From positions 930,001 to 994,000 of the forward strand of contig NZ_FSRA01000002.1 of NCBI RefSeq assembly GCF_900129465.1: a stretch of DNA of 64,000 nucleotides, given 5' to 3'. This DNA comes from Chitinophaga niabensis. GTDB lineage: Bacteria; Bacteroidota; Bacteroidia; Chitinophagales; Chitinophagaceae. Positions 44,499 through 53,146 of this stretch are shown piece after piece. The notes below the pieces were generated by a model. The model saw only the letters and a list, made by a program, of their open reading frames with translations, was not told where the DNA came from and ran no database searches. The position numbers were made by a program, and so were the translations under genes. Position 1 is the first letter of the stretch. Every line of letters begins with the position of its first letter.

Positions 44499-44853
44499 AA
44501 AAGAATTTTTTAAGTTTTCTCATAAGCAGGTTTAGATTTTGTTGTAACCTTCAGCCGGGCCGGATTTTCATCCGGCCTTTTGCTTTTTAAAAGCATTAAA
44601 AATCAGTACAGGTAGAAACCCGCAACCGAAATAGCTACCAACCCTGCTATGGGACAACATCCATAACAAAGACAAAAAATCCGACAACAAAATCTTTATG
44701 TAAACCGGGCTAACTGACGTAACGAATATAGGCAGGATGGAGAAAGTTACCATCGTTCAGTTTATTCATTTTGCCCCCGGGTGTTAACTCCTGAAAGAGG
44801 TACGCGAACAGTCCTTTTATTTCTTAAATTTATCTAACTAAATCCATTCTCAT
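44499..44853. other. 355-bp intergenic region with terminator
   Basis: The gltD terminator lies at 44558-44585. A 61-codon minus-strand frame (44568-44753) has no gene character. TAAATTTA near 44825-44832 could be a weak -7 box for the metallopeptidase gene. I see nothing else. Confidence 0.6.
44558..44585 (+). terminator. terminator of gltBD
   Basis: Stem GGCCGGA/TCCGGCC around TTTTCA, then a T-rich tail. Confidence 0.85.
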
Positions 44854-45702
44854 ATGCGTTGGCAAGGACGTCGCGAAAGCGGAAATGTAGAAGATCGCCG
44901 TGGCTCATCCCGTGGCGGGCTTATCGCCGGAGGCGGCATCGGTACTATTGTTATTGCTGTTATCATCTACTTCCTTGGCGGGGATCCCTCCCAGGTAATG
45001 GACCTCCAGCAACAACAAGCCCCCAGCCAGGGCCAGCTTTCCCCACAGCAGGAAGCTGCGGAAAAAGAAGCGGCCAGCTTTGTAAAAGTGGTATTGGCAG
45101 ACACAGAGGATGTGTGGAACAAGCTCTTTTCCGAAATGAACCAGCAGTACCAGGAACCAACCCTGGTAATGTTCACCGGCGTGGTGGAATCTGCCTGTGG
45201 TAATGCCAGCAGCGCATCCGGCCCATTCTATTGCCCTGCAGACCGGAAAGTATATATCGACCTTTCTTTTTACGATGAACTGAAAGATAAACTGAACGCC
45301 CCGGGAGACTTTGCCATGGCTTACGTGATTGCCCATGAAGTGGGTCATCATGTGCAAAACCTCCTCGGCATCTCTGAAAAAGTGCAACGCGCACGCGCCC
45401 AGCTCAGCGAAACGGAGTACAATAAGCTCTCCGTAAAACTGGAACTGCAGGCGGATTTCTTTGCAGGCGTTTGGGCTAATCACGCCCAGAAAATGCAAAA
45501 CATCCTGGAACCCGGCGATATTGAAGAAGCCCTCAATGCCGCCAACGCTATTGGAGACGATCGCCTTCAGAAACAATCCCGCGGAGTAGTAGTACCGGAT
45601 GCCTTCACACATGGCACCTCAGCCCAAAGGATGTACTGGTTCAAAAAAGGTTTCGAAACCGGCGATGTACGCCAGGGTGATACTTTTAACAGTAATCAAT
45701 AG
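44854..45702 (+). CDS. YpfJ family neutral zinc metallopeptidase
   Basis: 282 residues. A basic, Gly/Arg-rich N-terminus is followed by one membrane helix (about 27-45, GGIGTIVIAVIIYFLGG). The metallopeptidase domain has AHEVGHHVQ (HExxH, near residue 165) and ELQADFFAGVWA, with the third ligand in the ELQAD helix. The family is common in bacteria but its substrate is not known. The next gene starts 5 bp after the stop, so the two form an operon. Confidence 0.92.
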   Translation: MRWQGRRESGNVEDRRGSSRGGLIAGGGIGTIVIAVIIYFLGGDPSQVMDLQQQQAPSQGQLSPQQEAAEKEAASFVKVVLADTEDVWNKLFSEMNQQYQEPTLVMFTGVVESACGNASSASGPFYCPADRKVYIDLSFYDELKDKLNAPGDFAMAYVIAHEVGHHVQNLLGISEKVQRARAQLSETEYNKLSVKLELQADFFAGVWANHAQKMQNILEPGDIEEALNAANAIGDDRLQKQSRGVVVPDAFTHGTSAQRMYWFKKGFETGDVRQGDTFNSNQ

Positions 45703-45707
45703 ACAGT

Positions 45708-46262
45708 ATGAAAAAGCAAGTAGTCTGGAAAGGACTGTTCCAGCAAATGATGGAGTATTGCAATGTGGAAACAACGGAAACCGATATACGAATAGACGGA
45801 ACGATTGTTGGTTTTGGAGAAGATACACCGTTCTCCATTTCTTATGATATTATCACAGACCGCCTCTGGCAGGTAAGTGCGCTGGAAATGGCCGTGGAAA
45901 AAGCCGGAGAATATTCCTGGATCTCCCTTCAGCGGGATCCCGATGGCAAATGGACCCAAAGCGGCCATGCACGCCCGGAATGGGCACAGTGTATTGACAT
46001 AGATATTTCATTAACCCCGTTCACCAATACCCTTCCCATCAAAAGGCTCCAGCTGGAACCTAATGACCGCAAGGAAATAGACGTTCTCTACATCAATATT
46101 TTCAAAGACGAGATCAAACCATTAAAACAATGGTACACCAAGCTCAGCGAGGAAAAATATCTTTTTGAAGGTGTTGTAAAAGACTTCAAAGCTGAGATAG
46201 AAATAGATGAAGACGGGTTAGTTACAGATTACCCGGAACTCTTTTCCCGCATTCAGTCCTAG
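45708..46262 (+). CDS. putative glycolipid-binding family protein
   Basis: 184 residues, no signal peptide. The pattern fits the putative glycolipid-binding family (PF06475): a core block with CIDIDISLTPFTNTLPIKRL (Asp-x-Asp and Pro-Phe-Thr-Asn-Thr-Leu-Pro), followed by the closing EIEIDEDGLVTDYPELFSR. The name comes from a weak structural inference for the family; no activity is proven. It is coupled to the YpfJ-type gene (5 bp). Its stop is immediately followed by the stop of the convergent lipase gene, with no spacer. Confidence 0.78.
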   Translation: MKKQVVWKGLFQQMMEYCNVETTETDIRIDGTIVGFGEDTPFSISYDIITDRLWQVSALEMAVEKAGEYSWISLQRDPDGKWTQSGHARPEWAQCIDIDISLTPFTNTLPIKRLQLEPNDRKEIDVLYINIFKDEIKPLKQWYTKLSEEKYLFEGVVKDFKAEIEIDEDGLVTDYPELFSRIQS

Positions 46263-47330
46263 CTAAAGAGCGTACTGTCTTTTCAGTATAAAAAGGTACT
46301 GTTCCGGCAGATGGTTGATGAATACATTTTTACCATCGAAAGGATACTTCTTATGATATGCCTCATCCGGCATCAGCACAACCGGCGAACCTGCCGTCAT
46401 GTAATTATTGCTATACACATAGGCCGGTTGTTGAAGTTGCGGCAATTGTTTCCTGGATATTTTATACACAAAGTTACCCAGGTATTTCCGGTAGCGGCGA
46501 ACAGAACGGTTAGTTGCGCGGGTGAGTTTATTATACACCATCTTTCCATAAAGCCGCACAAAGAATTTCTGTTTTTTCAAAGTACCCGGTATATCTATAA
46601 ACGGATTCACAGGATTAAAGTCTGTTACCCGTTGTAAGGACAAAGGCGTTTCCGGAACCCAGTCCGCACCGTTCACAACCCTGAATCCCCAGCCATCCCT
46701 CGTAATGAAATCAAAATCATACGCATAATAAAGGTTCCCAGGTTTTGGTGCGGCACTGCAATACGTTTTGTATTTGATATCCTTTGGCATGCCCGGTAAA
46801 TATTCAAGATAAGAGCGGGTTAAAAAAGCAATGGCCCCTCCCTGGCTATGACCCATGATCATAAATTCCCTTGCCCCGGCATTATACTGCTCTTTGATAT
46901 GGGCAACAATATCCGGCGCTAAAAATCCCAGGGACACCGTCCAGCCTACATGCACATACGGAGCAGCACTATCTTTCGCCAGCTTATAATCAAATCGTGT
47001 GCTGTCCGTTAATTGCAGGGAACCCGTTGCCGGGATCATTGCGGCGTAGAAGTTGGCCAGCCAGCTTTCTGTTTTTCCAATGGTGCCACGGATATTGATC
47101 ACAATCACACCATCGTTCCGTTTCCATAAGAACCAGCGGTTATAAAAACCTACTTCGGGAGAAGTATAGAGGAGTTGATAATTATCCGGATGTTTATCCA
47201 TACTGCTATCTCCTCTTTCCGGAAGGCTAAGCAGGTCGTGGTATTCTTTGGGGTCAAAGCCGGGTTTCAGTTGTTGTGCCTGTAGCGGTAAATAGATGCA
47301 GGCCAGTAATCCGAAAATTAAACCGCGCAT
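46263..47330 (-). CDS. exported class-3 lipase family protein
   Basis: 355 residues with a signal peptide (ends PLQAQ). The alpha/beta-hydrolase core of Lipase_3 is clear: VIVINIRGTIGK (oxyanion strand), IMGHSQGGAIAF (nucleophile Ser), Asp in NGADWVPETP and a C-terminal His. It probably hydrolyses acyl esters outside the cytoplasm. The stop codon (46263-46265) abuts the stop of the plus-strand neighbour, so the two transcripts must overlap at their ends. Confidence 0.87.
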   Translation of the reverse strand: MRGLIFGLLACIYLPLQAQQLKPGFDPKEYHDLLSLPERGDSSMDKHPDNYQLLYTSPEVGFYNRWFLWKRNDGVIVINIRGTIGKTESWLANFYAAMIPATGSLQLTDSTRFDYKLAKDSAAPYVHVGWTVSLGFLAPDIVAHIKEQYNAGAREFMIMGHSQGGAIAFLTRSYLEYLPGMPKDIKYKTYCSAAPKPGNLYYAYDFDFITRDGWGFRVVNGADWVPETPLSLQRVTDFNPVNPFIDIPGTLKKQKFFVRLYGKMVYNKLTRATNRSVRRYRKYLGNFVYKISRKQLPQLQQPAYVYSNNYMTAGSPVVLMPDEAYHKKYPFDGKNVFINHLPEQYLFILKRQYAL

Positions 47331-47411
47331 GTTTTATTTTTTTTATAAACATAACAAAAAGAAAGAAGCAATGTTGATATCCTTTAATTTGCAGTACTAA
47401 CTATAGGCAAC

Positions 47412-47909
47412 ATGTTAACTATCACCAAAGCAACACCGGACCAGATCCATATTATCCAGGAGATCGCATATATCACCTGGCCGGAAACATTTGGAAAGAT
47501 CCTCTCCAAAGAACAGATCACCTACATGCTTGGCATGATGTATGACGATGCATCGCTAAGAAGCCAGATCACGGAACGTGGTCACGTTTTCCTGCTTGCA
47601 AATGTGGATGGTGTATTCGGTGGTTTCGCTTCCTACGAATTGAATTACAAAAGCGGATCAACAGCAAAATTGCACAAGATCTATATCAGGCCGGACATGC
47701 AGGGTAAAAACATAGGTAAAGTGCTCATGACGGAGGTGGCAGACATTGCACGGAAGGCGGGAATGCAATATCTTACCCTCAACGTGAACCGCGGAAATAA
47801 TGCAGTCGGTTTCTATCAACGTTATGGTTTTGAAAAGATCGGCGAAGAAGATATCGATATCGGGAACGGCTATTTTATGAACGACGCTATTATGCAGATG
47901 ACCTTATGA
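47412..47909 (+). CDS. GNAT family N-acetyltransferase
   Basis: 165 residues. GNAT motifs: GFASYELNY (strand 4), LHKIYIRPDMQGKNIGKVLM (acetyl-CoA loop with QGKNIG) and LNVNRGNNAVGFYQRYGFE. The acceptor is unknown. The stop codon overlaps the ATG of the RlpA-like gene in an ATGA (47906-47909), indicating coupled translation. Confidence 0.9.
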   Translation: MLTITKATPDQIHIIQEIAYITWPETFGKILSKEQITYMLGMMYDDASLRSQITERGHVFLLANVDGVFGGFASYELNYKSGSTAKLHKIYIRPDMQGKNIGKVLMTEVADIARKAGMQYLTLNVNRGNNAVGFYQRYGFEKIGEEDIDIGNGYFMNDAIMQMTL

Positions 47910-48268
47910 TACAACGCTATTACATTTGGCTGATCGCCATCCTGTGTTTTACCACATCCTGTGCCCGCAAAATAACGGAAAGCGGAAAAGCCTCTTACTA
48001 CGCAGATAAGTTCCAGGGCCGTAAAACTGCCAACGGTGAAACATTCAAACAACAACGGATGACCGCTGCGCATCCAACACTCCCCTTCGGCACCAAAGTA
48101 AAGGTTACCAATCTGAACAATGGCCGCAGTGTAAAAGTGCGGGTGAACGACAGAGGCCCTTTTGTTGCCGGCCGCATCATCGACCTTTCCAAAAAAGCAG
48201 CCCGCAAACTAGGCATGCTCCAAACCGGGGTCGCCAATGTAAAGCTGAAATACAAGAAGAAACGATAG
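47906..48268 (+). CDS. RlpA-like DPBB lipoprotein
   Basis: 120 residues. Lipoprotein signal with TTSC lipobox (Cys19), then a single double-psi beta-barrel domain: GKASYYADKFQGRKTANGE, TAAHPTLPFGTKVKVTNL and VRVNDRGPFVAGRIIDLS. The catalytic-type Asp of RlpA (NDRGP) is present. RlpA proteins are septal or cell-wall lytic transglycosylases. The SPOR domain of larger RlpA is absent, so this is a minimal form. It overlaps the GNAT gene by 4 bases. Confidence 0.9.
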   Translation: MIQRYYIWLIAILCFTTSCARKITESGKASYYADKFQGRKTANGETFKQQRMTAAHPTLPFGTKVKVTNLNNGRSVKVRVNDRGPFVAGRIIDLSKKAARKLGMLQTGVANVKLKYKKKR

Positions 48269-48325
48269 CACATCTTTCTGGTATCGTTTTTTCGTCATAT
48301 ATTCGGGTAATTGATGTGTTGACAT

Positions 48326-48856
48326 ATGGATACCTGGTTTACCCTACCTACCGTTTCCGATGAACGCCCGCAGATGAATAACCTTCCCGCTTACCCGGAT
48401 TTCACCGTAACACTTTCCCGTGACGATTGGAGGCAGGCAGAATTCATTAACATCAGCAAGTTATGCGCTGTTGGTGAAGAGGTGGACGAGATCAAAGACA
48501 TCTGGATCAATCACAGCAAAGAATCCGCAGAAGGTATACGCTTGTTTCATCAATTGCATATCCGTAAGCAGATCGGCGCTGCTGAGCTATTCATCCCTCT
48601 CTTTGAACTCAAAGCATTACTTCGTAGTGATTCCCTTGGCAGTATAGCTTTTGATCAGCAACCCGGCTTCGTGAAAAACGGATTTGCATTAACTACCGCA
48701 GCCAGCTGCTACTATGGCCTGGAAGAAAATGGAGTAGTAAAATACCTGTGCATGCACCACAGCCTGCCACCTGCAGAACGGGAAATTTCCCGCATCATCA
48801 GATCCTTCTCCCTCATTTTCGTGAATTGGTACAGCTGTAATATCCAAACGCCCTGA
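48326..48856 (+). CDS. hypothetical protein
   Basis: 176 residues, no signal peptide, no membrane segment, mixed alpha/beta composition. Visible features are the acidic helix EEVDEIKDIWINHSKESAEG, a basic His-rich stretch (FHQLHIRKQIG) and a Cys pair near the end. I do not recognise the family. The codon use is ordinary for the region. It lies between the RlpA-like gene and the DUF3472 gene. Confidence 0.6.
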   Translation: MDTWFTLPTVSDERPQMNNLPAYPDFTVTLSRDDWRQAEFINISKLCAVGEEVDEIKDIWINHSKESAEGIRLFHQLHIRKQIGAAELFIPLFELKALLRSDSLGSIAFDQQPGFVKNGFALTTAASCYYGLEENGVVKYLCMHHSLPPAEREISRIIRSFSLIFVNWYSCNIQTP

Positions 48857-48987
48857 GATAAGCAACCACCTCATACTCATTGGTATCCCTGACAATACCC
48901 ATATTGCGCTTTCCCGCTCTTTCAGCCAATTGTCAATTTTCCGAAGCACATTTGCATCTGCGCCTCCCGTCTGTTTTATTTGTATAT

Positions 48988-50256
48988 ATGAATAAGCAAC
49001 GCTACTCTCTCTTAACGCTGGCATGCCTGGCCATCGCAAACCTGTCCTTTGCACAAAAGGCACAGAACGCACCGGTTACTTTACCCGGTTTTACCGCCTA
49101 CGCCGTTCCCGAAGAAAATGGTGTGGATATCTCCGGAAGAAATGGTGTGGTAAAATGGACGGACAGTACCAACGCTGTGAACTTTTATTTCCACACATCA
49201 CATCCCGGTTCTCTGAAACTCGCGCTGCAAGCCAAAAGCGATGCCCCCGCAAAGATCAGGGTAACCCTTAATGGTGTAGAAAAAATAATTTCCATTCCTA
49301 ACGGTACAGACTACACGAGCATACCGGTACTGCAAACAAAACTGAAGGACACGGGCTTTTATACCATCAGCCTGAAAGGCCTGGAAAAACAAGGCGCTGT
49401 ATATGCGGATGTAAAAAGTGTTACCCTGGAAGGCTCTGCCACAAAGGATATCCAGTTCAATCCAAAATCCTGGCGCCGTTCCGCATCTGTCCATTTAGGA
49501 TATACGGTGCCAGACGATAAAAAAGTAGAATGGTTCTACGGTGAGATCACTGTTCCTGAAGGACAAGATAAACTCGGCACCTATTTTATGTCCTGCGGAT
49601 TTCACCGCGGTTATTTTGGAATGCAGGTGAACGGCCCGCAGGAAAGAAGGATCATCTTTTCCGTTTGGGATTCCGGCAAAGAGCCGGATAGCCGCGATAA
49701 GGTAAAGTATGAAGACCAGGTAACGCTGACGGCAAAAGGAGATAGTGTGGTGGCATCCGGTTTTGGCGGAGAAGGTACCGGTGGCCACAGCCATTGGGTT
49801 TACAATTGGAAAGCCGGTGAAACTTACCGTTTCCTCATGCACGCCGTACCATTCGGAACCAACACACAATACACCGCATATTTTTATGTGCCGGAGCATA
49901 AGGAGTGGAAACTGATCGCCAGTTTCCGTGCGCCGAAAGATGGAAAATACATGGGCCACCTCTATTCTTTCCTGGAAAATTTCAGTTTTGAGAACGGCTA
50001 CCTCCACCGCAAAGGATATTTCGGCAACCATTGGGTGAAAACCAATACCGGAGAATGGATAGAGTTAACCAAAGCCCGCTTCACCAATGATGCCACCGCA
50101 AAGGCAAAAGACAGGTTGGATTTTGGCGGTGGGTCTGAAAATGGTATGTTCTACCTCTGGACCGCGGGTTTCATTCCCGCGAATGCCAAGCTGGGAGATA
50201 TTTTCGAGCGGCCCGCATTAGGAAAACATCCTGAAATAGACCTGCCTAAATTCTGA
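48988..50256 (+). CDS. exported DUF5077/DUF3472 protein
   Basis: 422 residues from ATG 48988, which begins a signal peptide (MNKQRYSLLTLACLAIANLSFAQ). The frame extends to 48880 but without a signal. An N-terminal beta-sandwich (about 30-145; ISGRNGVVKWTDSTNAVNFYF) of DUF5077 type is followed by a DUF3472 domain (about 170-410) with FHRGYFGMQVNG, GEGTGGHSHWVYNWKAGE and FGGGSENGMFYLWTAGF. This pair is common in Bacteroidota polysaccharide-related loci but has no assigned activity. Confidence 0.85.
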   Translation: MNKQRYSLLTLACLAIANLSFAQKAQNAPVTLPGFTAYAVPEENGVDISGRNGVVKWTDSTNAVNFYFHTSHPGSLKLALQAKSDAPAKIRVTLNGVEKIISIPNGTDYTSIPVLQTKLKDTGFYTISLKGLEKQGAVYADVKSVTLEGSATKDIQFNPKSWRRSASVHLGYTVPDDKKVEWFYGEITVPEGQDKLGTYFMSCGFHRGYFGMQVNGPQERRIIFSVWDSGKEPDSRDKVKYEDQVTLTAKGDSVVASGFGGEGTGGHSHWVYNWKAGETYRFLMHAVPFGTNTQYTAYFYVPEHKEWKLIASFRAPKDGKYMGHLYSFLENFSFENGYLHRKGYFGNHWVKTNTGEWIELTKARFTNDATAKAKDRLDFGGGSENGMFYLWTAGFIPANAKLGDIFERPALGKHPEIDLPKF

Positions 50257-50279
50257 TACAACCACCATTAAAATATAAG

Positions 50280-50308
50280 CGCCCGGTTCATCCGGGCGTT
50301 TTTTTTTT
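50280..50308 (+). terminator. terminator of the DUF3472 gene
   Basis: Stem CGCCCGG/CCGGGCG followed by T10. Confidence 0.92.
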
Positions 50309-50362
50309 GCGCCTGATTACCCGTAAGTTAGCCGTAGATTTTGTCAAGTTAGCCATTCTTTG

Positions 50363-50404
50363 TGTAAAATATATTTTACATTTTGTAAAACATCCCTATC
50401 TTTG
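50363..50404 (+). promoter_or_regulatory. palindromic operator and promoter of the membrane protein/XRE operon
   Basis: A perfect 18-bp palindrome TGTAAAATATATTTTACA (50363-50380) is followed at once by a further half-site TTTTGTAAAACA (50381-50392) and a -7 box TATCTTTG (50397-50404). The palindrome covers the expected -33 position. The XRE regulator encoded by the second gene is the obvious candidate to bind here and repress its own operon. Confidence 0.7.
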
Positions 50405-50421
50405 GTAAAAATATTTCCGCC

Positions 50422-50841
50422 ATGAAATCAAAGTTTCTCTTACCTCACCTGTATAAAAAGATCGGCTGGTCTATCACCATTCCTTTCCTTATAATTGGCA
50501 TCCTCCTTTTCCCCCTGGGAGACGTTTTTTTTAAAAATGCTACCTGGCTCACCTTTCTCGATAATTTTCCCGGCCAGTATACGGATGAAATAATTGCTGC
50601 CGGTTTGATCATGGGCATGTTGCTCGTAGCGTTCAGCAAGGAAAAGGTTGAGGACGAATATATCAACAAGGTACGGTTGGAATCTCTCCAGATCTCGGTG
50701 CTGATCAATTACCTGTTGCTCATCATTTGCATACTTTTGATCTATGATGTGGAATTCCTATCGGTGATGACATACAACATGTTCACCATTCTGCTTCTTT
50801 TCATCATCCGGTTTAATTTTATAATTTACCGCAACAAGTAA
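50422..50841 (+). CDS. small membrane protein paired with an XRE regulator
   Basis: 139 residues, four hydrophobic segments (about 15-33, 52-70, 92-108, 112-135) with a charged loop KEKVEDEYINKVRLESLQ before the third. This layout (two helices, a conserved acidic/basic loop, two helices, with an HTH gene 6 bp downstream) recurs in bacteria and archaea as a DUF2178-like membrane protein with an XRE-type repressor. Function is unknown; a sensing or envelope-stress role is a guess. Transcribed from the palindrome-flanked promoter. Confidence 0.7.
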   Translation: MKSKFLLPHLYKKIGWSITIPFLIIGILLFPLGDVFFKNATWLTFLDNFPGQYTDEIIAAGLIMGMLLVAFSKEKVEDEYINKVRLESLQISVLINYLLLIICILLIYDVEFLSVMTYNMFTILLLFIIRFNFIIYRNK

Positions 50842-50847
50842 CGTCTT

Positions 50848-51048
50848 ATGAAGAACAGCATCAAAGTGGAACGCGCCAGAAAGAACCTCACGCAGGATGA
50901 ACTGGCCAGGCTGGTAGGCGTTTCCAGGCAAACCATCAATACCATCGAATCCAATAAATATGTGCCTTCCACCATTCTGGCCCTGAAAATTTCGAGGGTA
51001 TTCGAAAAGCCGCTGGAAGAAGTTTTTGAGTTGGAAGAAGGAGATTAG
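50848..51048 (+). CDS. XRE-family helix-turn-helix regulator
   Basis: 66 residues, a single HTH_3 domain: ARKNLTQDELARLVGVSRQT is helix 1-3 of the fold, followed by INTIESNKYVPSTILALKIS and the family end VFEKPLEEVFELEEGD. This short type usually sits next to small membrane proteins. It starts 6 bp after the membrane protein gene and probably controls the operon through the palindrome at 50363-50380. Confidence 0.92.
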   Translation: MKNSIKVERARKNLTQDELARLVGVSRQTINTIESNKYVPSTILALKISRVFEKPLEEVFELEEGD

Positions 51049-51119
51049 GTAACCAGCAGCTGATCATTATTCAGCCGCCGTTGTGTCACTCACTTCGGCG
51101 GTTGGTTTTCAATTCGGTC

Positions 51120-51842
51120 TTAGTTTTCTTTCCTCGATTGCTCTCCGATCTTCAACGCCGTTTTCGTTTGCGAAATATTCACTACCAGCGGATCCACATA
51201 TTGCACCACAAATTTTATCCGTGAATTATCATTAAACCCTTTAGTGGTATCCAGCATCCTTTCCGCTTCCATAAAGAGTTCCCGGGTTTGCTCTGATAAA
51301 TGGCCGTTCAGCTTATCCTGGTAAAATAACCAGATGGCCTTTACTCCTGCCAACGCTTCCTTTGTATCCGCCACACCATTTTCATTCGCCTCAAAATCTT
51401 TTACTTTCCCCATTTCCATCGTCATTGCATCAAACAATTGTGCGTCGGTAGACACCAGGGAATCCGTTGCGTTCTTTAAATGTTCAATATGGCTGATCAC
51501 CTGGATTGTTTCTCTTCTCATCGCCGCGGTATCATCTAAAGTAATATTGTTCCATCCGCTCAAAGCCGTAGCTGTGGCCGGATCAAAGTACGCTGCAAAT
51601 AATTCCAGTTTCTTGTATGCGGCTCTTGTATCCCTGAATTGTTTTTCTATTTCTGTTTCTTTTTTATGTGCCATCACCGCCTGCAGGAACTGCTGCGATT
51701 CTTTTTGCAGTACGCGTAATTGTATACCATACCAGTCAATAGAATGTGCCGCTTCCGAAGACATTTTTTTCGCGCGGTTACCATTGATGATAGAAAAAAT
51801 TCCGGCGAAGAATGCTACTACAATAAAGATACCTGGGCGCAT
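51120..51842 (-). CDS. stand-alone imelysin-like (peroxidase N-terminal) domain protein
   Basis: 240 residues with an N-terminal membrane/signal helix, then all-helical. RDTRAAYKKLELFAAYFDPATA closely resembles the helical N-terminal region of Bacteroidota di-haem cytochrome c peroxidases (RxAYKRxEFxxxYFDP), and SRIKFVVQYVDPL resembles the end of that region. The haem-binding peroxidase part (CxxCH motifs) is absent: the protein stops there, and the 71 bp beyond contain no such sequence. It may be a separate sensor/scaffold domain or a truncated gene. Function is unknown. Confidence 0.6.
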   Translation of the reverse strand: MRPGIFIVVAFFAGIFSIINGNRAKKMSSEAAHSIDWYGIQLRVLQKESQQFLQAVMAHKKETEIEKQFRDTRAAYKKLELFAAYFDPATATALSGWNNITLDDTAAMRRETIQVISHIEHLKNATDSLVSTDAQLFDAMTMEMGKVKDFEANENGVADTKEALAGVKAIWLFYQDKLNGHLSEQTRELFMEAERMLDTTKGFNDNSRIKFVVQYVDPLVVNISQTKTALKIGEQSRKEN

Positions 51843-51882
51843 ATGTTTTCATTAAAAGGGATAATTGGATGAAAGGACCTCT

Positions 51883-51941
51883 CCTCTCCGGAGAGGCCCT
51901 TATACTTTTCCAGGGTTAAAAAATAAATTGGATACCCTGAA
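51883..51941. other. palindromes in the divergent leader upstream of corA
   Basis: A perfect 14-bp palindrome CCTCTCCGGAGAGG (51883-51896) and a 6-bp inverted repeat CAGGGT...ACCCTG (about 51912-51941) lie between the imelysin-like gene and corA. They could form a leader hairpin or operator. I do not recognise a magnesium riboswitch. Confidence 0.35.
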
Positions 51942-52048
51942 ACTAACACTTCTATGTTATCCCAGTGTTACGAACATTTAATTTAACAAGTACTGTGGCA
52001 TTCCCCTTGCAGTAAGATTTATCCTATTTTAGCATAAAATCTCCGAGA

Positions 52049-53146
52049 ATGGGCAAGCATGGTTTAATTCCAATTCCTGATGCAATCAATCCTTTCAAAG
52101 TAAGGAAACAGCGCCTCATGAACTTCAACCCCGTAACGGCAAGCACTTCCCGCAAAAAAGTGGAAAAGGTGAAGATCACGGTTTTCGAATTCGATGCCCA
52201 CAGCATTCGGGAAGAAGTGATGGACTCGGTATCCGATTGTTTCAAGTTCCGGGAAACCAAAACCATTAAGTGGATCAATGTGGATGGCGTTCGCCGGGAA
52301 GAAGTGGAAAAGATCTGTGAACATTTCCACATCCACTACCTGCTCATGGAGGATATTATGAGTGAAGGCCAGCGCGCCAAAATGGATGAGATAGGAGAAA
52401 GCGTTTTCTGCCTCTTGCCCATGATGTATTTTATGGCGGAAAGTTCCACTGTTGATCAGGAACAGGTAAGCCTGGTGCTCGCAAAAAATGTGGTGATCTC
52501 TTTCCAGGACGATCCGGACCGGGATGTGTTCAATCCCATCCGGGAAAGGCTCCGCACGGGAGGAACAAAGATCCGGAACTCAGGCGCAGACTATCTTTTA
52601 TATGCTTTGCTGGATATTATTGTGGATAACTACTTTATGGTGATGGATAGTTTGGGCGAGCGCATAGAAGTATTGGAAGAGATCATCCCACGCCAGCCGA
52701 ATAACCGTACCCTGGCCCGTATCAATTTTTTACGGAAAGAAATGCTCGTCTTCAAAAGAGGGATCACACCCGTTCGTGAAGTAATGAACGGTTTGATGAA
52801 ATCGGAGAATGATCTGCTGCAGGAAACTACAGTAAAGTATTTCAAGGATGTATACGATCACATTGTACAGGCAGTAGACCTTTCAGAAAGTTACCGGGAG
52901 CTGGTGATGAACCTGCAGGAATTGTATCACGCACAGATGAACCAGAAACTGAACGAGGTGATGAAGGTATTGGCCGTAGTAACAACATTACTGGCCCCAC
53001 TCACTGTGATCACAGGAATTTACGGAATGAATTTCGATGTAATGCCGGAACTAAGAAGCCCTTACGGTTACTTCATTGTGTTGGCTGTGATGTTATTCAT
53101 CTTCGTTTCCATGTTGATGATCTTCAGGAAACGGGGTTGGTTTTAA
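52049..53146 (+). CDS. corA: CorA family magnesium/cobalt channel
   Basis: 365 residues. A large cytoplasmic N-terminal domain, a long helix (VDLSESYRELVMNLQELYHA) and two C-terminal membrane helices flank the signature YGMNFDVMPEL, with GMN at the pore mouth. The C-terminus RKRGW is the typical basic end. It imports Mg2+ as a pentamer. The stop abuts the stop of the convergent DUF2480 gene with no spacer. Confidence 0.95.
   Translation: MGKHGLIPIPDAINPFKVRKQRLMNFNPVTASTSRKKVEKVKITVFEFDAHSIREEVMDSVSDCFKFRETKTIKWINVDGVRREEVEKICEHFHIHYLLMEDIMSEGQRAKMDEIGESVFCLLPMMYFMAESSTVDQEQVSLVLAKNVVISFQDDPDRDVFNPIRERLRTGGTKIRNSGADYLLYALLDIIVDNYFMVMDSLGERIEVLEEIIPRQPNNRTLARINFLRKEMLVFKRGITPVREVMNGLMKSENDLLQETTVKYFKDVYDHIVQAVDLSESYRELVMNLQELYHAQMNQKLNEVMKVLAVVTTLLAPLTVITGIYGMNFDVMPELRSPYGYFIVLAVMLFIFVSMLMIFRKRGWF

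Noticed and set aside
44568..44753. 61-codon minus-strand frame after gltD
   Set aside because: Starts at no recognisable promoter, overlaps the gltBD terminator and shows no family resemblance.
51843..52048. Magnesium riboswitch (M-box) upstream of corA
   Set aside because: Two palindromes are present but the conserved M-box core and an expression platform were not recognised.
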